Source: Ptychodera flava
Taxonomy: Eukaryota > Hemichordata > Enteropneusta > Ptychoderidae
Assembly: GCF_041260155.1 (NCBI RefSeq)
Contig: NC_091945.1
Location: forward strand, 29,614,796-29,678,795
Length of the DNA: 64,000 bases
Reading direction: 5' to 3'
Part shown: in pieces, positions 57,523 to 64,000 of the stretch
Layout of the letters: every line of letters begins with the position of its first letter
How positions within the stretch are numbered: position 1 is the first letter of the stretch
Notes under the pieces: model-generated
What the model saw: only the letters and a program-made list of their open reading frames with translations
Told to the model about the DNA's origin: nothing
Database searches by the model: none
Program-made: the position numbers and the translations under genes

Positions 57523-57936
57523 AAACCCAGTACTGGCAGTAGGCGGAATCAGAGCTCAGGTGGCGTTCGGTCCAGTCGTGCACAGGCACTCGACTCAATG
57601 CAATCGAAACCGTCACAGATGGTACAGTACGAAATTTTATCACTTGGAGACTTTGATCATTTGCTATACAACTGGTATGTTCATAGCAAACTCAATATCA
57701 ATGGTACTTCTGAGAATGAAATGAAAAAGCATAAATTTTACATTTTTGAATTATTGACGTCAGGTTGCCGTGAGAAAAAAACAATAAGCAAGTCAGCTGT
57801 ACTACCTGTGGTCCACATACGGCAAACCGTCCGACCCAAATATCCAGGCAAAACCTCGAGCTACTGTACTGCAGCTACAAGCAAGTGTGGTTTAATATTT
57901 GTTATACCACTCTCCGCCTCGTGCCCATTGTTCTAA
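57523..57936 (+). other. unidentified open stretch, possible orphan exon
   Basis: The frame is open for 137 codons from 57523 to the stop at 57934-57936, with a Met at 57598 and another at 57619 (MVQYEILSLGDFDHLLYNWY). The composition looks like protein rather than low-complexity sequence. No family was recognised, and no convincing splice donor was found before the stop (a weak GTGTGG lies near 57888). It could be the first exon of an unknown gene, a single-exon gene, or chance. Confidence 0.25.
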
Positions 57937-57985
57937 CCATGCTCTCTAATTTCCATAACCGAATATTTTATTATATACCACCTGG

Positions 57986-58154
57986 CTTTCTTTTGTTTAA
58001 AAAGTGTCCGATTTACAAGTTCTTTTGTTTAAAAGTGTCCGATTTACTAGTAAATCGGACAGTTCTTTTGTTAAAAACTGTCCGGTTTACTAGTAAATCG
58101 GACACTTTTAAACAAAAGAACTTGTAAAATGGACACTTTTTAAACAAAAGAAAG
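57986..58154. repeat. 169-bp palindrome with nested smaller palindromes
   Basis: The outer arms begin CTTTCTTTTGTTTAAAAAGT and end in the reverse complement. The block GTGTCCGATTTACTAGTAAA recurs, and GTCCGATTTACTAGTAAATC is itself a palindrome present once in each half. The arms are nearly identical. It resembles a young foldback transposon. Confidence 0.9.
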
Positions 58155-59065
58155 TCACGTGGCGACGAGTAAAAAAAACAAATGCGAGACATTATACCAG
58201 AAGAAATTTATTTCACCATTAAGTACAGAGTAAAGACACTTTAAAAGAATCACCGGACTGAATTAATTTTGCACGACTGTACATCTCAAAATCAATTACA
58301 GGTCACCGTGAAATAACGGTATTGATTGCAAATATCACTTCTGTGTTAAGGTTATTGTTATCACGATCATTCGAAGCTGAAATTTAAGACTTCAAAGTCA
58401 GTTATCAACACTGAATGTAGAGGTTTCAGTCGCCTTTGGTAAAGTTAAATCTAGCTACAGGCAACACACACGCAGTACCACAGTCATTGTGGATCTACAC
58501 GTATTTTTTTGTACTTGCAGTTTCTGTTGCGCCTTTCTCTGACGTGGCTGTGTAGCTTGGTCTTCCGATTGTGGCCGTTAGCACTGGCGTGACAGGGGAC
58601 TTTTCTTTCCATCTTTGGCTTTGGTAGTTGAAGTGCACCGGATACAGCTTTCATTTGTACTTCATCCGCCATATCGATATACGTAGAGCGACTCGGCAAT
58701 TGCGTGTATGCTGCTCAAAGTTTTCGACCCAATGAGCAAAGCGTGACTCGAGCGTCGATCTGCAAACACCTTTTCACTTCATTCAACCAACCAATCAATC
58801 AAACTTAATTCATACAATTCAAATCAAACCAGGTGCTCAACCACGTCATCGCACTACAATAGCAACACATGTCAACTTTGTTTTATCCAATCATGGGTTA
58901 TTTTTTTATACTTTCGTTCAACAAGGTGTCAAAACACGTCAATGTTTTCCTGCCAAAGTTTCAACTTGCACTGCACTAAAATTACAAATAAAAACTTTCG
59001 GCGTGCAAACAAGGCTCTAAAACTCGGCAAATTCGTGGTATAACACGGTCAGCGAACTCGTAGTC

Positions 59066-59169
59066 GGCGGTTTACGGAATTTAACGGTACAGTTTGCCAT
59101 AAAACTCCTCGGCCCTGCGGGCCTCGGAGTTTTACTGGCAAACTGTACCGTTAAATTCCGTAAACCGCC
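59066..59169. repeat. 104-bp hairpin, about 43-bp arms, GC-rich loop
   Basis: GGCGGTTTACGGAATTTAAC and onward to AAAACTCC pairs perfectly, apart from one base, with the right arm ending CCGTAAACCGCC. The loop TCGGCCCTGCGGGCCTCGGA also self-pairs. Weaker pairing continues outside. It is MITE-like. Nothing else was recognised between 58155 and 60200. Confidence 0.85.
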
Positions 59170-60283
59170 TCCTACTCGTCCGCTTACCTATAGTTATTAG
59201 CTGCTAGCTGACTACCAAATACAACAAGTATTACATCTATCAAGGTAGAATTAGTCTCAATCTACATTCCACAGTGTTTTGAAAATTCTGCCAATAGTCA
59301 AAGACTGTATAAGAGCCCATGCTGCATACCTCACGAGTGAAACCATTGGTGTGATTTGAGATTTAATGTACGCGGCCATATCAACTGTGTTATTTATTGG
59401 ACATGGTAATAATGCGTCCTTGATTGTGTTAATTTATGCTGTTTGTTGGGTACAACAAAAATTGCTCCATTCGTTTCAAAACTCATATTATGGCACCCGT
59501 TTTAAACGGGTTATGCTTGTTTTAAACCCATTTTCAGTCAGTGCTATGAGGAAGAATTGTTTCCTTAATCTTCCAAGTTTTGATCAATCTTTGATATTGT
59601 TTCATGCAATCAGCATGTGAATTAATTCTTTGTATAAGCTGTATTGTATTTTTCAAACTCAAAACGACATTTTCAATTAGAAACGATTGAAAGGCTGTAG
59701 ATTGTTAAAATTTGGATCTTGTATCTCTGAGATAGTGCCATACTAGATTATAAAATCAGTGTGAATCTACAGAACTTGATGTTTTAACCAGCTTGCGTCT
59801 CTATGGATTCAATTTATTGCCCACCTCACTGTCCCTCCACTGTGCCCACCTGCATCAGTTCTTTGAACTTTATTCGTATTTGTTATGCAAAACAGCATTG
59901 GTAATGTGTGGTAAATATAGCTTATCGGTTATTACAAACTGTACCTTGACCCTGTCACTCAGGGTGCCAGACTCCCTGTCTTTGCTTTGCTGAGATTTGC
60001 AAAATTCATTCCCTGCCATGATGTAATTATTTCCAGTATGAAGTGAACAAGAAGGTGAAGTTTATTACCCTTCATGTAACTGTATCAATAAAATTCAGTA
60101 ACTGCAGGTTTATTGTTTCCTAATGCTTTGATAACCATTGTTATCCAACACAGGTGACCTGGTTTCCAGGGATCAAAGGTTAAGTGGTATTCCAAAGTCT
60201 CAACAGTGCAGGTTCTTCTTGGTGGTTGTTGTGTCGTAATTCATATCACATATAACAGTGACTGCGGATGTAATTGCTCTGCC

Positions 60284-63200
60284 ATGGCGGCTGCCAATAT
60301 TTCCGTCAACCCCAGTATCTTTAAAGTGGACGCGTTCACCGGGGTGAGGCGGCTCTTCTACGCAATAACACCAAATGAATCGTCCTTTGAAACTGTGAAA
60401 GAAGTACCAGATTATATTGTTGAAGTAAGTAATGTTGATTGAGCCAACAATAATTACTTTGGACTATGCTATGCACGTTCAGATATACCATTATCTATAT
60501 TTATAATGCTTTATATCACTTTTGATCAAAATTTACTGTAGATATAGAACTGTCAAAATGTCATAGCCAAAGTCCTCTACATGTAGAGTGTGCCTTTGGG
60601 ACAATTTAAGTTTGACTCATAGAGTAAACACAGGGATGGCAAACATTTCAAGAATCGGTAAATGTCAGGTTATTGTTTCTCTAGTAACAAACTTTGCACG
60701 GTGACCCCTGAATTTGATTGTTTAACTTGGTAAGAGCATAGACCCTAAAAACGGGTCTATGGTAAGAGTATGTTGAAAATTTCATTGAGGAAAGTTTTGA
60801 GCAAAAGTTTAAGTCTTTCACTTTCAAGGTGCATACAACCCAAAGGCCACTACCACATTGGTTTATGTGTATAGCACAGAATATCTAAAATATCTGCTCA
60901 TGACAAGTTGTCTTTCTAGAAGCCAAACCAAAGTGTAATGAAATACAATGTCAACAACAGGAAGAAAACAACACTTTAAGAAGGAAAAGATGATGTCAGA
61001 TATAGATGGAGTAATATCAATCAAGCATGTTGAATGTAATGAGTTATGTTAAGCAGAGCTTCATGGTAGTATTATTTAAACATCAAAACTGATTTTGATA
61101 AGCGTTGTCACCCAATGTCCTAGTATATTATTCAGTCAATTGAAGCAATAGGGCGTTATTGAATAAGTTGTAAAAGTAATGAGGTAGTTTTTATTTTCAG
61201 TGTGAACAGATGATTCATCTGCTTTATAAAGCTACAAATTTTTCTGTACACCTTACCTTTCAAATGGCACACTATTTTATAGTCCTGGTAGGTTCAATTG
61301 GTAGAATATCCTTGCACCCTGAAAAGCTGATATGGAGGGTCCCAGCGTTGATAATGGCAAAACTGCTGTAGCACCAGTGTACAAATTCTGCCTGTATTTG
61401 ACTCAATCACACTCACTCAATTGTATTGATTATGTCATATTTCTTGTGAATCTGCTAGCAGTTTGTAATAACCAGTTTTAGACTATCATAATAAAATGAT
61501 AACATGTGAGAAATGACCAGGAAAATGTCTGAATCAGGCCACATACCTGATGAGTTTTGATTCCAAAGGTTACTCAAAACAAGATCAATGTAGGTCAAAA
61601 AACCAGGGTGGGATATAACAGTATCATTACTTCATGTAAGGTCATATAAGGACACTATGCAGCCTTTAAATTGCCTTCTACAGTGAATATTTCTACTCTA
61701 CGCTCTTTGTTCTCCATGTCTGTTTCAATCACGGACTGTCAAGTCAGCATTAAAATCCTGAGTAAATTGTCCCCAGTCAAGCTAGAAGGAAATGATTAAT
61801 TGGTCCTTGAAATAAGCCGATATGCAAATTTTGGAAATTCAGAGTAAATATATACTTCCTCTTGTAATAATTATAGTGCTGTCGCTCAAATGTTAGATCC
61901 CACCTTTAGGATGTCAAAAAGACAATGCTGCAATTGTTTTACCTTTAAGACATTTTTGTTGTGCATATTTTTACAGTTTTATGCTTTTTTCGTGGAACAT
62001 GTGGAAATACTGAGCATTTGTTCTCTCAATACTGCCTGTATATGTAACGCCTGTATTATCATGGATAGTTTGTAAAATCTAGACTCCAAGTCATCAGTAA
62101 CGGTGTAACTAGTGGGAGATTTTGTGGGCTTGTAAAAGAAATGAAATAAAAAAGTTCTTGGAAATTTCTTAAGCTTTGTCAAAAGAATCTGTTAAGATGT
62201 TACTGCAATATCATTATACTGCCATATTTTGACTGAGTCACTCTAAATTTCTCTTTTGAAATTGTCTTATCTTTATTAATACTTCACTCAATCTCATAGA
62301 AACTTAAACTGTTTCTCGTTTGTAGATAAGAACAATATTCAAAGGTCAGTATGCAAACTTTGTGATTATATCAAATTACTAGTATATCATTTTAATATAA
62401 TTCAAAATGGATGGCTCATCTCTCTACTGATAATTTGAGTAATATCTATTGTTAAGGTTCAGTGAAACAACATCACAAAAATGCAGTGTTCTGTCAAGGT
62501 TTCCAAATTGATCCCAGTCAGCTCAAGACTTGAGACGAATTGTAATATTTTTAGATTTTAAAAACTTAGCTCAGAGTATGCATTCTACTTTATACACAAA
62601 AGATTAAGGTTAAGATTTGGCTTAGACTCGCTGATCGTTAATTTTCCAAGATTTTATAGTGTACAGTGTGTAATGTGTATCAAATTTCTTCCTTCTTTCA
62701 GTCGGCACCATTCTTCTTGATGGCAATTGTTATTGAGATGATGATTGGCCATTTGCAAGGAAACCACAAAATGTACAGAATGAACGACAGTCTGAGTTCC
62801 ATCGGAGCCGGTTTGTTCATGACAATATCAGCAGGCATATCAAGGTAAGGATGATGAGAACCATAACACATTCCATGTACAAACAATGAGAAAATAAGCA
62901 GTCAGGGTTCTCCACAAGGGGATTTTGAGGGTTGTTCCACCTCTCTGGTTTTCAAGCAATCTATTCGTATAATTATAATTATACAGAAGAATATATTTTC
63001 ACAGCAAAAGGATATTCAAATTATGCATTGTTATGTAAATTGGCCAGTCACTCTGATTTTCCAAGCAGTGGAGAACAGTGAACAGTGTGTTCCTTTGCAA
63101 GTTTTGACCACCATCAGGGAATATGGAGCAGGTACAGCCAATGGCTTGAATTGGACCTGCGTACCAGGTACATTCATGATTTTGCCCTAACCCATACTGT

Positions 63201-64000
63201 AGTTATCAATGGTGAGTTTGGGCCCCTTTATCAAGAAATGTATAGTTTAGGTTAAAGAGTTCAAAATAGTTTAGTACAAATTGCCACATTTTAAGGTACA
63301 AAGAGCAAAGGAAATGTCACGTTATCTTGTTCCTTCTGAACTGTGTCTCATATCATTTTTTTCTCGTTATCTAGTTTTTGATCTGTACTTGATTTGAAAT
63401 ATCATTTGCAATTATTGCTACAGCTTTTTTCTGTCCTAACCACGATGTACACATTTTATGATCTATCCAGTATAAATATTAGGGGCCACAACTCGACTAG
63501 TTCAGAAGAACTACGGTATATTGTGGTCCCTGCTAGGAATAATTATACAACATCATAATTTCACAATCGTACTGATCTCTTCTATTTTCATTTTTCTGTG
63601 TGTTTTTTGGGGTGTAACTTTATATATCTATAGCGAAATTAACTGCTGCAGATGATGATGCATGCAATATCTACCGTAGTCCCAAACTGACATCAATCCT
63701 GCTTCATAGTCATAGTTTATATGTAAATCCTCAAAAGGATTAATGAATTTGAATTTGCATTAACACACATGTGCTGCACTAGAAAGAAATTATCTTTCAA
63801 TTATTTCATAGAAAATCTGCCAATTGTAACAAATACAACTTCTCTTTTCAAATCAGAACACTGGTATTTAATTTCATTTCAGGATGCTTATCCATTCAGC
63901 AGAGTTCAGTGCGTACATATGGGTCCATGAAAATCTCTGCCTACTGACTTAGCATGGAATTCTCCATGGACTTGGATTTTCTGTTTCCTTGCTGTTGATG
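60284..64000 (+). CDS. AGMO: alkylglycerol monooxygenase, 5' part (three coding exons, runs off the window)
   Basis: Exons: 60284-60424, 62702-62844 and 63883 to the right edge. The start is the ATG in GCCATGG, a strong Kozak context; an in-frame ATG at 60206 would add 26 unlike residues. AGMO (TMEM195) is an ER membrane enzyme that uses tetrahydrobiopterin to cleave ether lipids. The N terminus matches the family closely: RRLFYAITPNESSFETVKEV and PDYIVE, then SAPFFLMAIVIEMMIGHLQG (first membrane segment), SIGAGLFMTISAGISR, and SAEFSAYIWVHENLCLL. The His-rich catalytic part lies beyond the window. In exon 3 the frame reads into TAG at 63950-63952, yet the next frame from 63949 continues the family sequence (LAWNSPWTWIFCFLAVD), so one base seems to be missing near 63947-63949. 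This is either a sequence error or a real broken allele. Confidence 0.9.
60624..60842. repeat. inverted copy of the GGTAGCATG-type MITE, itself interrupted
   Basis: In reverse orientation to 51184-51532 it keeps GTAAACACAGGGATGGC, GGTTATTGTTTCTCTAG and TCTTTCACTTTCAAGGTGCA. It is interrupted by the palindrome at 60737-60761. It lies in intron 1 of AGMO. Confidence 0.7.
60737..60761. mobile_element. 25-bp palindromic insertion with 7-bp target duplication
   Basis: CATAGACCC-TAAAAAC-GGGTCTATG is flanked by GTAAGAG on both sides (60730-60736 and 60762-60768). Sister copies of the host repeat at 46 and 51 kb lack this piece and keep normal length, so the empty site is visible in the window. Confidence 0.75.
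62905..63120. repeat. dispersed repeat, copy 2
   Basis: Pairs with 52805-53010 in the same orientation (AGCAATCTATTC, ATATTTTCACAGC, TGTTATGTAAATTGGC, TTTTCCAAGC). It lies in intron 2 of AGMO. Confidence 0.55.
63183..63230 (+). repeat. short dispersed repeat copy
   Basis: GCCCTAACCCATACTGTAGT, then TATCAATGGTGAGTTTGGGCC. Decayed member of the 6411-6476 family. Confidence 0.5.

Overview
The window is nuclear DNA of an animal. Its genes have many small exons with GT..AG junctions, and it is full of microsatellites, foldback (MITE-like) elements, a tRNA-derived SINE and a 5'-truncated LINE. AT-rich introns of 0.2-3.5 kb, and gene families shared with vertebrates (SSUH2, ERICH2, AGMO) next to SINE and LINE types common in marine invertebrates, suggest an invertebrate deuterostome such as a hemichordate, echinoderm or lancelet. 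The species cannot be fixed from the sequence alone.

Region 1 (about 2.5-26.2 kb, minus strand) holds two complete head-to-tail SSUH2-like genes. Both could be assembled exon by exon. Copy B (26056 down to 17601) lies upstream of copy A (14304 down to 3492). Each has 11 coding exons with the same phases, and eight exons in a row from exon 4 to the stop are the same length. Each encodes a Tyr/Pro/Gln/Gly-rich N-terminal repeat, a linker, the SSUH2 core, six CxxC pairs of DnaJ type, and a C terminus ending in a CaaX-like box. The last coding exon is far more alike between the copies than its neighbours, which suggests gene conversion.

Region 2 (26.2-35.8 kb) has no gene I can support. It holds a short LINE insertion with a 12-bp target duplication, an array of GC-rich palindromes in AT-rich DNA, and a 145-bp tandem duplication.

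Region 3 (35787-52641, plus strand) is a 13-exon gene for an acidic, Ser/Lys/Glu-rich protein. It contains the conserved block of glutamate-rich protein 2 (ERICH2) followed by a long Asp/Glu/Ser tail. Exon 5 carries an apparent one-base frameshift. Its introns are loaded with TTAA-flanked foldback elements and one SINE.

Region 4 (52.6-60.3 kb) is mostly repeats, foldbacks and one unidentified open stretch. Region 5 (60284 to the right edge, plus strand) is the 5' part of alkylglycerol monooxygenase (AGMO), with three coding exons and an apparent frameshift in the third.

The three loci have no obvious shared pathway. No LTR or virus-derived element, CRISPR array, rRNA or tRNA gene was recognised.
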